Assembly (NCBI GenBank): GCA_015680685.1
Contig: MNCI01025089.1
Location: 976,253-1,040,252 of the forward strand
Source: Gnetum montanum
Lineage: Eukaryota; Streptophyta; Gnetopsida; Gnetales; Gnetaceae
Direction of reading: 5' to 3'
Length of the DNA: 64,000 bases
Under the pieces are notes generated by a model. The model was not told where the DNA came from, did no database searches, and saw only the letters and a list, made by a program, of their open reading frames with translations. Numbering within the stretch: position 1 is the first letter of the stretch; each line of letters starts with the position of its first letter. Positions 35,351 to 48,384 of this stretch are shown piece by piece. A program made the translations under genes and the position numbers.

Positions 35351-36738
35351 CTAACATACTCTAAAATATAATTCAATGTTCATTACAAACTTATGCATAA
35401 AGAGTCGTATTAATATATATTTATGGAGTTATGGGGTGGTTGGCTTGATGCTATCACTTTTCATTAAGAGAAATAGTGTTTAGAAGACATAGTCTTTCTT
35501 GTAAAAAAATTGGTAGAAGTAAGATATTCTAGATGGTGCCAAGTGAATTTGAGACGAATCACTTATAAGGGGAAAAGAATGAGTGTGTTTTTCCTTAATT
35601 AAGTATTTGGATGATTTCATGATGAGACTAAATTTCCAAAGATCCTTCCACATGCTAATGTTTGACTTTTAGTAAGCATGAGGAGTGGTTTCCCTAAGGT
35701 ACAATGTAGGCTCCTCTTGAATGTAGAGGATTAAATCTACTTTCTCATATCACTAATAGAGGTAAAGAGGCAACTCACATGATAAGAAAGTAGATTTTTC
35801 TCAAGGTAGAAAGGTTGGTATAGTTTGCATTAAAAATTATAAACATGTTTTTTCTTAATGTAGGTTATGCAAACATATCTAAGCCTCTATTAGATATCAA
35901 GTTAAATTCAAAATTCATACTTTATAGTTTAATAGCCCTCATTGTTGGATGATTTTAGTTTTTTGATGTTTCTCAATACCCAATGTGCTCTCCACATTTG
36001 GAAAAGTATATGAACAAAGACTTAAGCTTCAAGGATGTTACTTTTTTGAGTAAGGAAGAGTGTAGAAAAACATGCCTTGTTAATGACTTAAAGGTTGTTT
36101 CCCATTAGAATGAAATTTGAAGGATTATGAAGATCCTTATGAGTTCCATGATGCCTCGATTCCTTTTGAACCTTGTCACAAGGATATTTAAGCTTGTTAG
36201 GAAGGCTTTGTTTATCTAGCTTGGGCCCCTACCCCTCTCTACACAGTAGGATTTAGGGCTAGTTACATGTAGCTTAGGTTTAATCCTTGTTATGATGTCA
36301 TGTTGTCTTGGATCATATTATGTTATGATGTATCATGCATGTATGCATGTATATGTCTTGCATATTTTATGTATGCACATTACCTAAGGCATTTTTACTT
36401 TGCTTTTAACTATGCTCTAAGGATGCCATGACTTTCATTGTGCTTTTAGGTACTATGAATGTTGAGGCATAGTCCACCTCATGTTTGCCTTCCTTCCCTA
36501 GCTAATTTTGGAATCTTGGATAGTGTTGTATAATACTTTTTAAGTATTTCACTAAACCAAAATGCGCCTACATAAAATTCAATTTTTTAAAAGTTTTCTT
36601 TTTCATTGTTAAAAGCTTAGAATAGAAAGCTATAGGTTCATTCCCATGGAAAAGCATGGTAACCTACTCATTCCATTTTCCAATTCCATGATTATAAATA
36701 ATGATAGATGACTACATTAATGAGTCATGTCCACTTGG
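35351..36738. other. Unassigned stretch between elements F and G
   Basis: Contains short readable fragments on the plus strand (MELWGGWLDAITFH near 35420) that I cannot assign. A minus-strand frame near 36640 reads GNEPIAFYSKLL, faintly like a Gypsy RNase H. Nothing further is supported. Confidence 0.35.
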
Positions 36739-37674
36739 TGTAGGGGCATCCATCTTGATATACCCCAATAGGACCCAATCTAGAACTTCGAAGAAAATCT
36801 AGCTTAGAAAATAAGAATAACATAATAAAATAAAGAAAATCTCCCTTATATTAAGATAATTCTCAAAATACATAGAAAATAAATTAAAGATGAGGAGCCA
36901 AACTCAACTTACAACTCCCTTAATCCACAATTGCTTTCCATGGAGCCCAAGCTCAAGACAAGACATTTATAAGAGCTTCTCCTAACCTCTCCCAAGTCCT
37001 CTTCATTGCACAAGCTCTCCTCCACTGCACAAGTTCTCCTCCCTTTCACAAGCTCACTTCCCTATTGGGATGTTTGGCCTTTAGCATTTTCACTTTTGCC
37101 CTTCGTACTTCGACACTACTAATGGTGGTTTCCATCAATATTTATAAGAAACTAGATGAAAAAAACCATATAAAACTTTCCTTAACTCAAATTGAGGCTC
37201 TTTACATGTTTCTCAAGTCTTCTCACCTTCTACCTAATTGTTTCCATTGTTCTTTGGCTATTTCCTAAATTAGAACAAGTCTTTTAGAAGTTTCTCTATG
37301 CGTCTAGGTCATCTTTAGCTTTGCTAGGATGTCTACTATGAAAGACCTAATTTTAGAAGAGTTTTCTACTATTTTTTGTAGATGTCTCCTTTGGAATTGG
37401 AACTTCTACACTTTAGGAAGGATGTATTTAGGGAGACATCTATCTTTCAAAGGAGACGTCTCTTTTATAAGTGCCAAAAATAAAAGTGCTTATTTTGATG
37501 CTAGGAGCCTCCAAATGCCTTCCAACAAGTCCCCATAGATCTTGGAACCCCCTAAACTCATTCAAATGTGCCCAAAACACCCCAAAAAATCCAAGTATCA
37601 TCCCCAACAAAATCATGTAGAAAGACATATAGTATGTAGGGTAGAATAAGGGTATTGAAAGAGGTGTCCCTACA
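36739..37674 (-). repeat. 3' LTR of element G (left LTR)
   Basis: Starts TGTAGGGGCATC and ends GGTGTCCCTACA, giving inverted TGTAGGG/CCCTACA termini over 936 bases. It aligns closely with 39451-40434 along most of its length. On the minus strand, the purine-rich AAGGGTGGGAGAGCTAG (RC of 37675-37691) abuts it, fitting a polypurine tract and minus orientation. Confidence 0.85.
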
Positions 37675-39450
37675 CTAGCTCTCCCACCCTTAAAAATGCC
37701 ATTCTTCATGACCTTTCACAAGTTGGAAGACACCATGCCCCCATGACTCAAGGCCATCACAATAATCATGACTCTATGCATTAAAAACACTAGAATGAAC
37801 ATCATTTGAGGTTTTGGTTTTTAACTTCCTTCTCTCATGTGGACTTGTCCTCACACCCCACCATGCTTCCTTCATGTAAGCATCTCTTTGGATTGCTTCC
37901 CTTGCATCCTCATGATGACTCAAACCTGCAACAAATAAATAATATGAAAATGAAAAAAGATTAGACTTTCTTAATTTAACATCCTTTATTCTCTTATTTT
38001 TCCTTTTCTTCACCTTCTTCTTCTAGGTGTTTAGAATACTACCACTTAGCTTTCTTTCATCACCATCATGTAGATTACTTCATGATGTACTTCCGTTTTA
38101 CAAAAAATACAATCAAATCCATCATCACACATCACAAATTTATCATTTCTATAATCAATATCAAGCATCTCTAAATTCTAGAAAATCATATCATTATCAA
38201 TGTCTTCGCTGACATCAATAATGACCTTCCCAATATGACTATTGCAATAGCCATCATCATCAAACAATTTACATTATTAGTCTTTCACTTACTAACAATG
38301 GCATAAAAAGTCACAATATAACTCTCAATCTCATCACAATCTTCACAATGATCATGATGCTCATCATTACCATTGAACAAACCACTACCAAGCTAAAGCA
38401 AAAAACTAGCATCCATCACACTAGCTTCAACATGAGAGACATTACTACCATCAACAAGGTAAAGCTCATTCTTAATTACCTCTCCATGGCTTCTCCCATT
38501 CATCTTTAGTTCAACTTTATCTTCAACATGGGGCTGTCTAATCTCCTAAAAGCTTGAAGGTTCATGATCCTAAATAGGAGTTCCTAGTTCCAATGGTTTC
38601 TCCTCTTTAAAGGAATCATCAACAACCTCTTCATCCGACCTTGAAGGTACCAACTTAAAATGTAAACTCTCATCCATAGTTTTAACATTAGATTCATTGA
38701 AAACATCATCAAAGAAATTATTCTTCCACATACCTTGGCTAGAAGACTCATCTCTCTTTCATGAGATAGTCTCAACTTGACTTAGAATCTCCTTTCCTTG
38801 CCACAATATATAGAAAAATTGTAGAAAGAATGAGTATCATACCTTCTAATGTTTCCCATGATCCTCCTTGAAGAAGTCCCTTGATCTTTTCCACTCTCTT
38901 ATCTTTGATCCTTTACCTCCCATGACTCATGAGGTAGGAACTCTCCTTGATCAGCAACATACGCCATCTTGGACTTTGAAGATCACTTGGTTCATTTATG
39001 AAGCTATCGCTTCCCTCCCTTGAAACCCTTGAGGATTAAGCACTCATTTAATCAAGAAGAAATACTTAAGAACTCCTTTTCTTAGTGATCTCTACTTCAT
39101 CAGACCCTTCATCTTCCTTTTCCTCTTGATGGCTAGAAGATATTCTATTAACTCTCCTCAAAATATTTTCCATGTTAGTAATTTCTCGATATCCCTATGG
39201 ACCTTTACTTTGTGAAGAACTTCTTGCATTTCAGTCACAAAAAATTTAAATAAGTCCTTAAACTCTTGAGGCTCTTATCTAAGCTCTTGATATGTCTTCT
39301 TCTTTGGAGCCATACCTAAATCAACAAGAATGATATCCAAAATAAAATACAAAAAAACTCCACAATAATGTTCCTTTCAGTCAAAGAAAACATTAATATT
39401 CAACATAGATATGTGGAAACCTCTAAACCTTTGCTCCAAAATGAATTTGG
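37675..39450 (-). mobile_element. Internal region of element G, gag-like start only
   Basis: Only about 1.8 kb lies between the LTRs. On the minus strand a frame opens at M 39313: MAPKKKTYQELR, then EPQEFKDLFKFFVTEMQEVL, then in a shifted frame an acidic Ser-rich stretch (SSHQEEKEDEGSDEVE) and INEPSDLQSPRWRM. This resembles the N-terminus of some Gypsy Gag proteins (family from memory, not certain). No protease, RT or integrase is present, so the element is non-autonomous or a deletion product. Confidence 0.6.
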
Positions 39451-40434
39451 TGTAGGGGCATGCACCTTGATATACCCCAACAGGACCAAATTCATAACTT
39501 CCAAGCAAATCTAGCTTAGAAAATAAGAATAACATAATAAAATGGAGAAAATATTCCTTATATTAAGATAATTCTCAAAATACATAGAAAATACATCAAA
39601 GATGAGGATTCCAACTCAACTGACAACTCTTCTAGGGATCTTAGAAGCCACACTCTGTACTCTCTTAACCCTCAATTACTCACCATGGAGCCCAAGCTCA
39701 AGACAAGACACTTATAAGAGATCATCCTAACCTCTCTTAAGTGCTCTCCCTTCCCTCTCACTTAACTTCCTTGCACAAGCTCTCCTCCCTTGCACAAGGT
39801 TTTTGCTTGTACAAGCTCTCTTCCGTTAAGAGCTCTCTCTCGTATCCTCTATTGGGATGTTTGGCCTTCAACATTTGCACTTTGTCCCTTGGAACTTTGG
39901 AACTAACAATGGTTTATTACAACAAAATTTATAAGAAACTAGATGATAAAAACCCTAGAAAAATTTCCTCACCTTAACTTGAGAATTTTTAGATGTTTCC
40001 CAAGTCTTCTCACCTTCTACCTAGTTGTTTCCATCTTTCTTTAGTTGTTTCCATCTTGCTTTCGTTGTTTCCTAAATTGTAATGGGATTTTTTGGAAGTT
40101 TCTCCATGCATCTAGGTCATCTCTAGCTTTGTTGGGATGTCTACTATGAAAGCCCTACTTTCAAAAGAGATCTATACTATTTTTGGTAGACATCTCCTTT
40201 GGACTTGGGATGTCTACACGTTAGGGGAGACATCTATCTTTCAAAGGAGAAATCTCTTCTATAGATGCCAAAAATAAAAGTTCTGGTTTTGATGTTAGAA
40301 GCCTCTATATTTCTTCCAACAAGTCCCCATATATCCTAGAACCCCATAAACTCATCAAAATGTGCCCAAAACACCCTAAAACATGCCAAAACATCCAAGA
40401 ATCATCCCCAACAAAATCACCCAAAAAGACACAT
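39451..40434 (-). repeat. 5' LTR of element G (right LTR, truncated at an N)
   Basis: Begins TGTAGGGGCATGCACC. It shares with the left LTR long blocks such as the ATTCTCAAAATACATAGAAA region, the TTATAAGAG TATA-like site (RC) and the CATCCCCAACAAAATCA end. It breaks off before the expected CCCTACA terminus at an N (40435), where LINE-like sequence starts. The N may be an assembly join. Confidence 0.8.
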
Positions 40435-40633
40435 NTTAACTTTGGAGAGGATTTCAAGCTTGATTTGCAATAATAAGATGTTTATCAATGAGGATTTTAC
40501 CATTGAATATTAATTTGATTTAAGATAATAGAAAGGGTGGTTAGAGGTAGGCTAGATTGATTGATATTTTATGACTATAGAGTTTTTGTCAAAGAGATTG
40601 AGTCGTCTACCAAATAAATTTATTATTTTTTTC

Positions 40634-41390
40634 ATGGCATCATCACATGAAACACAAAACAAATTTTTAAATGCAACTACTCTCAAAGAAATTCTAACTA
40701 CACAATAAGAATATATGATTAGCAAAATGGCATTACTCGATGAAATCCATGAACAAAATAAAGAAATTCCTTGGCAAGTATCAATATTTGAAGAGAAGAT
40801 TGAGGGAAAAAAGTAGACTAGCGTTTCCCCAAAGAATAACGATAGATTTCACTGAAATTAGCAAAACTTTCTACCAAAGTAGAGGAAGATAAAAATGAGT
40901 CTAATTTTAGAGAAATAGAGACAAGACCAGAATTCACAATTGTAGAAGCTTTGAAAGAGCAAGATGAAAAAGGAAAAAAGGAAAAAAATTATAGATATCC
41001 CAGAGACAGAGGATGAAAGAAATGACACTTTATTTAAGAAAGTTTCAAAAAATATAGATGATATGCATAAAACATCTCCAAAAATTCATAATGTTTTTAG
41101 GATTCCAAGTGAACAACATGAAAATCCAAAACATGTAATTGTTAAGTTTCATGATGTAGAAGATAGAGTGCATAGTTGGAAACATTGAAGTTACATGAAG
41201 CAAATGGAGAAGAGATGTTTGGATAAATAAGGATCTTACTCAAATGGAACTTGTTGAAAGATCTAAATAATTAAAAAAAGGTTAAGGTAGCATGTGAATA
41301 GGTTTTTGTAGCATACCTAAATGCTAGTAATGTGGTAGTCATTACAAATAAGTGGTATCCCAAAAATTATTTAAAAAACATATAGGCCCT
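40634..41390 (+). pseudogene. LINE ORF1
   Basis: RNA-binding protein of a non-LTR retrotransposon. Probable start MASSHETQNKFLNATTLKEI at 40634. A Lys/Glu-rich coiled-coil-like part includes DEIHEQNKEIPWQ, then VFRIPSEQHENPKHVIVKF at 41095-41150 and DLTQMELVERSK. The block 'R-I…N-P-K-H-V-I-V-K-F…R' is the RRM-like core of plant LINE ORF1 proteins. The order ORF1 then endonuclease fits. Confidence 0.6.
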
Positions 41391-41999
41391 TTAATGTAGA
41401 CATTTCTTAATATTAATTGTCGAATGCAAATAAAGTTTTTTCTTTGACTAGGATTAGCTTCTTTGATAGCTTTCATATTTTCAGATTTGTTAAAACTTGA
41501 GAAGATGTTGGTTGCATATATGTTATAGTTCCTAGATTTATTAAATTTGTTGGAATAAATGCAAAAGTAGGGCAGTGTTAGTAAGAAAATATTTTGAAAA
41601 TTGTATACTTTTAAAAAAATTGATGATCATAAACAATATGTTTGACTAAAAATCTTATTTTAGAATGATTATTATTTCCTTGTCATATGCTATTTTTCTC
41701 CTTTAGATGCTACATTATATGAAGATCTTGTAACCATCCTTTTCAATTCTTAGGTAAAGATATTGTGGAATTTCTAGCAAAAGGCTCAATATTTATTTTT
41801 GAAGATTTTAATGTGAGGATAGTCTTAGAATAAATAAAATTTATTTAATGGAAACATAATATTGGTAGTTTAGACATTTTTGAAGATCTCAAGTAGACTC
41901 GACATTCTACAACTGATACTATTATTAAGATGAACTAAAAACTATTAGAGTGGATAAAAATTTTTTATCTTCTAATTTGCAATGGACTTTCTAGATTTC
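41391..41999 (+). pseudogene. LINE endonuclease (AP-type), interrupted
   Basis: Cuts the target DNA for insertion. Readable parts: LNINCRMQIKFF start; VICYFSPLDATLYEDLVTIL; EDFNVRI at 41798-41820 (canonical G-D-F-N-A-R); STTDTIIKMN and KLLEWIK. The reading stops where element H begins at 42000 and resumes beyond 56776. Several stops; dead. Confidence 0.7.
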
Positions 42000-42928
42000 T
42001 ATTAAACCCCCCAACACTCTAATTTCTAACCTTATGAGTTCATATTTTTATTTTTTTACTATTTTATTGTATCAAAGATAATCAATTTTAGCAATAGAAT
42101 TTGATAAGTATTAATTTTCTTGTTGAGTTCTATGTATCGCAGGAAATCATGGTATTAAAGGAAATCGACATTAATTATATTGATCCTTATAGTGGCAATA
42201 ATACAGATCAATAACATAGATTTCCAAAGAAGAAACATGTTGCAAAGAAATCAAGATATCAATTTTAGTTAGGCAATCTGAATCAAGCATTGAAGATTCC
42301 TCAAATCACGATGTAATTCAATAGCTCTAAAACTGATTGCTATCAAATTCTTTAATACCACTCTATTTTCAAATGCTTATTTTTCCTAACTATTGTAAAT
42401 CCTCTTATATATAAATAAGGAGCTTATCTATGAGTGAGGGGAATTCCAAATTCAAGAGAGGATCTACACTAAATTGAATTCTTATTTATTTGTACTTTAA
42501 GTTGTTAAGGAAGATTGCTGACACCTTCTGGCTATCAACAACCATTGATGTTATTAAAGCTATGAAGTTGCAACATTGTGAAGGTTGCAAAGAAAGGCCA
42601 CTATCTAGGTGATGTCTCCTTTGTAATCTTCTAATATTTATGATAAATTTATATAGTTTTCAATTTTCTTTAATCAATTATTTTCATCTTTGAAATTAAT
42701 ATTAGAGGTTAGGATGAGGGCTTTTTGATTTTACTTATGACTGATAGTCATAAATGTGGAGTTTTTAATTGAATTTGGATCTAATTATTTATTATCTTGA
42801 TGATCTTTTTGAGTTTGAAACCATTCCTCCATGGATACGACTCATGGGTTAGTCACAAATGAGATGACAATTTTACAACAGAGTTAATTGTTAAGGTAAT
42901 TCAACATCAAACTTTAGCTAGCTTGTCA
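42000..42928 (+). repeat. 5' LTR of element H
   Basis: Aligns along its whole length with 55840-56775. It starts TATTAAACC (TGTTGAACCC in the 3' LTR, so TG has become TA) and ends TTGTCA. It contains the TATA box CTTATATATAAATAAGG (42404-42420). Preceded by ATTTC (41995-41999), matching ATTTT after the 3' LTR as a 5-bp target duplication with one C-to-T change. Confidence 0.85.
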
Positions 42929-42931
42929 ATT

Positions 42932-42949
42932 TGCTGCCATTGCCACGGA
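42932..42949 (+). other. Primer-binding site of element H (tRNA-Asp type)
   Basis: TGCTGCCATTGCCACGGA, three bases after the 5' LTR, matches 13 of 18 bases of the tRNA-Asp-complementary site TGGCGCCGTTGCCGGGGA known for Athila elements. Confidence 0.65.
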
Positions 42950-43879
42950 GGTCGAAAGAGTTAATCATCATCAAGAATTCTGTACATTTTCAAATTTATT
43001 TTTTAGATTTAGTACTATTTAACATGTACACTATATTTTTCTTTTTATTTTATTTTATTTCTTTTTGGTTAAGTAGTTCTATACATGGTTTCTTTCAATT
43101 GTTTTTCTTGTATTAAAAAGTTTTAAAACAAGGAAAAAGTACAATCCCAAAAATAAACCCCTCTTATTGCCCAACCTGTTGAGATTGTAAGGAAATTTAT
43201 AATTGAGGTAAAAATTTCAAGGGTAATTAAATAAATTTGTAGAGTTTAGGATTGGTTGCCCACAAATGTGCTAAGGAGAAATGTGATTGTTAAATGAAAG
43301 CAATAAAGCAACCTCAAGACTCAACACAAATTCAACCTCCTACGAAAAGCATTATCATTTATAAATGTAAATGAACTAATTTAAGGTAAGATCAAGAGAA
43401 ACAAGGATAACCAAATTATGATGCCTGAAAACATTACTGGCTGGAACATTAAGAGGTTATCAAGTGTATAGCCTAACCCCAGATCCGTGTCAGGGTCATG
43501 CTGGAGAAAATGGAAATGGAAGGTCCTGAACAGTCTAGTTAATCAGTTAGGGACTTATGTGTTGTACAATAATCATATGTAAACAATAATTTTAAAGTTT
43601 AACATGTTGAGGTGCACAACAATAGAAACGCATCAAAGTATGTAACCAAGATGATAAGCATGAACAAGTACACAAAGATGAAACATATATGTTATAGTAA
43701 AAATAGAATGAGAGTTTAGGTGAGGGAATGAACCACCTCAAAATTGGGGGATCTAATCTTTGTTTAGATGATGAATGTGTACAACTGGTATGTAGTGCTG
43801 GACAAAAAAAACTAGCAAAAAAATGATATGGTCATAGCTCCTAGACTGCTATCAATGGGATCCTAACAAGAACCAATGA

Positions 43880-45560
43880 GCTAATGCTTGCTAGGCTAAG
43901 AGCTGCTATGCTAGGTTGAAGAGAGATCCAAGAAGTGCTACTATTGGGATTTTATATTTATCAACCTTCTATTTGCCAATCTCTTTGTCAAAGATTACTA
44001 TCAAAAGCTAACTACCAAAAGCCAACCTTTTAAACATTGTTTGCTAGGGTATTCATAGAGCAAAGAGTGGGAGGAAGATCTGGTTTGGATTCCATGTGTT
44101 CTAGGTCCCACATAGCATGAACGTGAATGTGCCAAGCTAGTGTGTTATGCTCAAAATGTGGTGCTATGTTGATGTGCTACGTTGAATGGAATGAGGATAG
44201 AAATGGAACACTTGTCGAGCTGTGACCATATCATTCGGACTACATGTACCAAATGGACTACCATATTTTTACAAAAAATTCTTATGAAAAATGTAAAGTG
44301 AAGCTTAGGCTTTGATACTATGTCTTCCCCTCTCTTACAAGTAGGGTCAAGTGTAGAGACAATTTTGGGACTCAACAAGGGATGCAACAAGTAAGGAAAA
44401 TTGTTGACCTCGGCTGTCAAGGAGATGCTGGGGTAGAAATTACCATTGACGATGAGTCCTAGAGTTTCCAAATATGTTATATAGCCTCTTTTCAGGTGCT
44501 ATGCTACTTATGTTATTCAACATAGGGGAGTATCATGAATACCTACTCGCTACGCTGTGCTACGCTACACAATGTAGCATGGTGTAGTAGCCACCTTTAA
44601 GAAAAATCTTGCTTGAAAACCAAAAATACCTCTTTGAGGCTTAGCAAGGCAAGCTATTTTAATAGCCATCCATTACACTTTTCATGTTAAAGGAGCTTGA
44701 GACTTCTAGCTTTCATCCTTGGGGGACCTTTTATAATTTAGGGCCTTGCTATGTTGTGCTACACTATGCAGCGTAGCACAACATAGCAGTTAGTTTGGGA
44801 TGAATTTGAATCACAACCTACAATGTTTTGTTAGGATACTTTGATTAAGACCTGAGGGAGAAGTGGGATAGGTAGTCTTGGAGGTTGAAGCATGGCCAAG
44901 TGCAATTCCTTTGCTATAACAACTTGATGAAAGATCTTTTTGCATTATCACCCTGCTACGCTCTGCTACAATATGTAGCATAGCACCCAGTTTTGCTTGA
45001 GTTTCAAATTACTTTGCAAGTGTTCTATCATGGGATCTTGGTCATGTTCTAAGGTGGTAGTAGAACAAGAATTTTCCATGGTTGAAGCATGGGCGATTGT
45101 GTTTTCCATGTTAAGACAGTTTGAGAAAAGATTCTGTCATGCTAGGGCCTTGATACGCTATGCTATGTTGTGTAGCATAGCATAGCATAACACTTAGATT
45201 GAGGTGATTTTTGATGAAATTTTCTCTATTCTTTTACATCATACTAATCACACTTTAAGGATGAAGTAGGGCAGGAATCTTTGAAAACCAAATATCTACC
45301 ATCTGCATCTTCTATGTTTGATATAACACTTGTAATATTTTTAACACCACATAGCCTGCTATGTTGTGCAATGTAGCATAGTGTAGTAGGCCTCATAGTT
45401 AGAAAATTTTTTGAACTATTTAGTCCATCCTAAACACCTTCAACAACTCCTAGCTTGGCACTTGGATGGACCATCAGCTAGGACATTTGTCAAGTTAGGT
45501 AGGCTAGAGAGCACAGCGAGCTTGATGGTCTGGAAGATAGAAAATTTGTGAAACTACATG
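43880..45560 (+). repeat. Leader array of element H with palindromic cores
   Basis: Units about 200 bases long, each with an imperfect palindrome built on GCTATGYTGTG…GTAGCATAGC. Clear cores lie at about 44545, 44745, 44955, 45150 and 45355, with weaker ones at about 43895, 44140 and 45500. One core reads TTGCTATGTTGTGCTACAC followed by ATGCAGCGTAGCACAACATA. Unit flanks share 'AGGGCC', 'GGTTGAAGCATGG' and 'TCTTGG' words. Between the LTR primer site and gag, so part of the 5' leader RNA. Little coding potential. Confidence 0.65.
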
Positions 45561-46279
45561 GTCCACTTTCAATGTTTCATTCATGTGAACAGGCCTTGTA
45601 ACTGGGCATTATGATGACTATGAGGAAGACTATATCTAACACACACAAGCAAAACCTTGTAGGCATTAGGACTTCTAGGATGTCAAGCTATTTGCATAGC
45701 CCAGTGTGGCACTACACTTGGAGGATCACAAGTGTCCAAAATTGATGGTGTTTCACAAATCTTATTCCTTTTTCCTCTTTTGAACAGAAACATTCTAATA
45801 ACAAGGGAGATTCAACAGAAAAGGGAAGAATACAATCCAACTTTTCTACATCTTTTAATCCTCTATTTGATATTCCAACCAATACAATGGAAACTATGAG
45901 TTCAACTACGATGGCAACTTACCAAAATCAAAGTTTCAGCAAAATATAAAGTAATGTAACCATGATGGAAGGAATCACCTAAGATATAAAACCCTTAATT
46001 TTGCAAATTCCAATCACATCAATAGCCTTTATTTCTATACCAAGTCCAATTGTAACCCCAATATTCAATTCTACTTTTACAATTGGATCTCCTTCACACC
46101 ATACACCTTCTCCAACTTACTTTTGGTTCAATTTCTTTTTCCTTTGGTAGTTTAGGTTCTAATATTCTAGTTGGACAAGCCCATTGAGGACAAACTATTA
46201 GTGATTTATTAAATCAAATGACATTAATCATATCTCAAGGATCATTAGTTTTTCCACAAGGTAGAGATGTAGAGGTTAA

Positions 46280-47345
46280 AAATATTTACTTATTACCTAT
46301 TTTTAGGGAAACAAATGATGAAGATCTAGTCACTCACATAGAGAATTTGAAATCACATTAGCAATGCTAGCACCTCAAAGTGGGGATAGAACCAAAATGA
46401 TTGCTTTTAAGTCAACCCTGAAAGATAAAGTTTATTTTTGGCTAGAAACCCTTAGGACACAAATTAGTTCATGGGATGAATTTAAGAACGTCTTTCTCCA
46501 AATATTTCTCTTTAACGATAGGCTATATTCATTAATGAAGTAACTAATGATTTTTATGCAACAATAAGATAAATATTATAAGAGTACTTTTAATAGATTT
46601 AAGGGGTTATCTTTAAATAATTCCAATCATGGATTTCTAGCCCATCAACTTCTTCAAATCTTTGTAGAAGGTCTATAACCATATTGTAGGCAAAATGTTG
46701 ACTTTGCATATATTGGAAATATACTGAATGTGATATTGGAAGATGACTAGAACATAATAGATTCATTAGTAGATCAAAGTAAGAGATTTCCAAAACCCAA
46801 CATCATGTAAGACATGATCCAAGAAACTAAAAAATTAAATAAAAAATTAGATGAGTTCACACAATTAATAAAGCAACTAGCTCATGTGGTGCACAGTGAA
46901 GAATGTCATACTTGTTGTAGCCCACAACATGATTCTACCACTTTCCTAGTATTATCAGATTGTCATGAGGACATTCAAGAGTTAGTGAAGGCTTTTCAAC
47001 AATATAGAAGTCAACCAACAATCACTTTTCCATAGAGATCATCTTTCAAACAACAATATCTTTAAAATAATTTTAGATCATTTAAGAGCTGAAAAAATGA
47101 TTACTTAGATAAACTCACTCAAATTCTTACTTCCTTGAGTAAAGAAAGTAGGAAATTCATAAGTGAAACAAGGAGAAGATTTTAAGACTTAACAAAAAAT
47201 GAATTATCTTCTCAAGTTTATCCAAATCCTACATCTCAAAGAAAGGGTAAGGAACAATTACATTTCATCACTACTAGAAGTGGAAAGACCATTAATCCTA
47301 GATCCTCAAAGAAGGTTAGATTTCAAGGAGTTAAGATAAAATAAA
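46280..47345 (+). pseudogene. Element H gag (Athila-like)
   Basis: Capsid-like part: ETNDEDLVTHIE, then FKSTLKDKVYFWLETL, ISSWDEFKNVFLQIF and NSNHGFLAHQLLQIFVEGL, in the order of the Retrotrans_gag domain of Athila elements ('F-x-x-S-L-K-D-x-A-x-x-W-L'…'W-x-E-F'…'HGF…Q-x-F-x-x-G-L'). A knuckle-like ECHTCCSPQHDSTTF (47 kb side, about 46905-46950) keeps C-x2-C-x4-H, with the last Cys read as Phe. A Lys-rich tail follows to about 47340. Stops and frame changes throughout. Confidence 0.75.
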
Positions 47346-47499
47346 ATGTTAAGCATAAGTACTAAATGAAGAGGAAAACAACCAATCAATAAAAGAAAGA
47401 GAACAACCATTAACATTTTCTCCTTTGTCTAGAAAAACAATCGTAGCTCCTTTTTCTAAAAGATTGTAAGAGGACTTTACAACTATGACCCATATAAAA

Positions 47500-48090
47500 A
47501 AATATTTAGTGAATTATATTTGCATATTCCTTTAGAACAAGTTGTAAATTTTACACCTCTTTATGCCAAGTATTTAAGGGAACTATGCATTAAGAGAAGA
47601 AAAGAAAATATTCTTAGGAAATTTTATTTGGTTGATAATCAATCTCAACTTATAAAAAGCAATGAAGTTCCCAAATACCAAGATCCATGGGTTCCTACAA
47701 TTTCAATTAAAATAAATGAATAGACTATTAAGAATGTCCTATTAGATCTAGAAGCTAGTATCAATATCATCACTTAAAATGGCTTGGTCTCTTGATCTGG
47801 AGAATATAAGAAAGGTAAACATGAAAATCTCTTTGGTTTATGGTTCTAATGTAAAACCTATAGGAGTAATGGAAGATTTAATAGTAGAGGTTGAAAGAGA
47901 AAAATGCCTTGTTAATTTTGTTGTATTGGAAGTAAAAGATCTAAATTATTTTCTCATCATACTAGGTAGACCTTTCCTAGCAACAATTGATGTAGTAATC
48001 AAGTATAGATCAAGGCAAGTCAAATTATATTTTTATACTCTTACTTTTATGGTTAACATATATGATAAAGCAAAAGAGGTCTAGCTGAAT
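47500..48090 (+). pseudogene. Element H retropepsin (Athila-like)
   Basis: Opens with LHIPLEQVVNFTPLYAKYL and ELCIKRRK, then KYQDPWVPTISIKINE and the active site VLLDLEASINIIT (about 47736-47775; family form L-L-D-L-G-A-S-V-N-L, so Gly reads Glu). After a frame change, the second conserved block YFLIILGRPFLATIDVVIK lies at about 47947-48000. Matches the Athila protease in order and spacing. Confidence 0.85.
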
Positions 48091-48384
48091 CAAGATTTGA
48101 AAGAGGCAAGAGTGCTCTATATAATACCGACTTCAATAATGGCACAAGATAAGGAAACATTGGTATTAAAAAAAATTTTAAAAGGACCTCTAGACCCCTC
48201 TATAAAGGAACAACAAGATCTTCTTGATCAAATATTAAATTTGGAATTGTGCAATATTGACAAAAAAATTCAACCACCTAATAATGATTCTTTGGATCTT
48301 AGAGAATTACCTAGTACCCTTGAGTATATTTCCCTTAATCATAATAAAAAATTAATAATAAATTCCAACTTTTTAATGATCAAG

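Noticed and set aside
36490-36720. Minus-strand GNEPIAFYSKLL, possible Gypsy RNase H piece
   Set aside because: Only one short motif fits, and flanking RT or RNase H blocks are absent.
42931-43116. 61-residue hydrophobic ORF after the H primer site
   Set aside because: It starts inside the primer-binding site, and the hydrophobicity comes from T-rich leader sequence; no signal of selection is visible.
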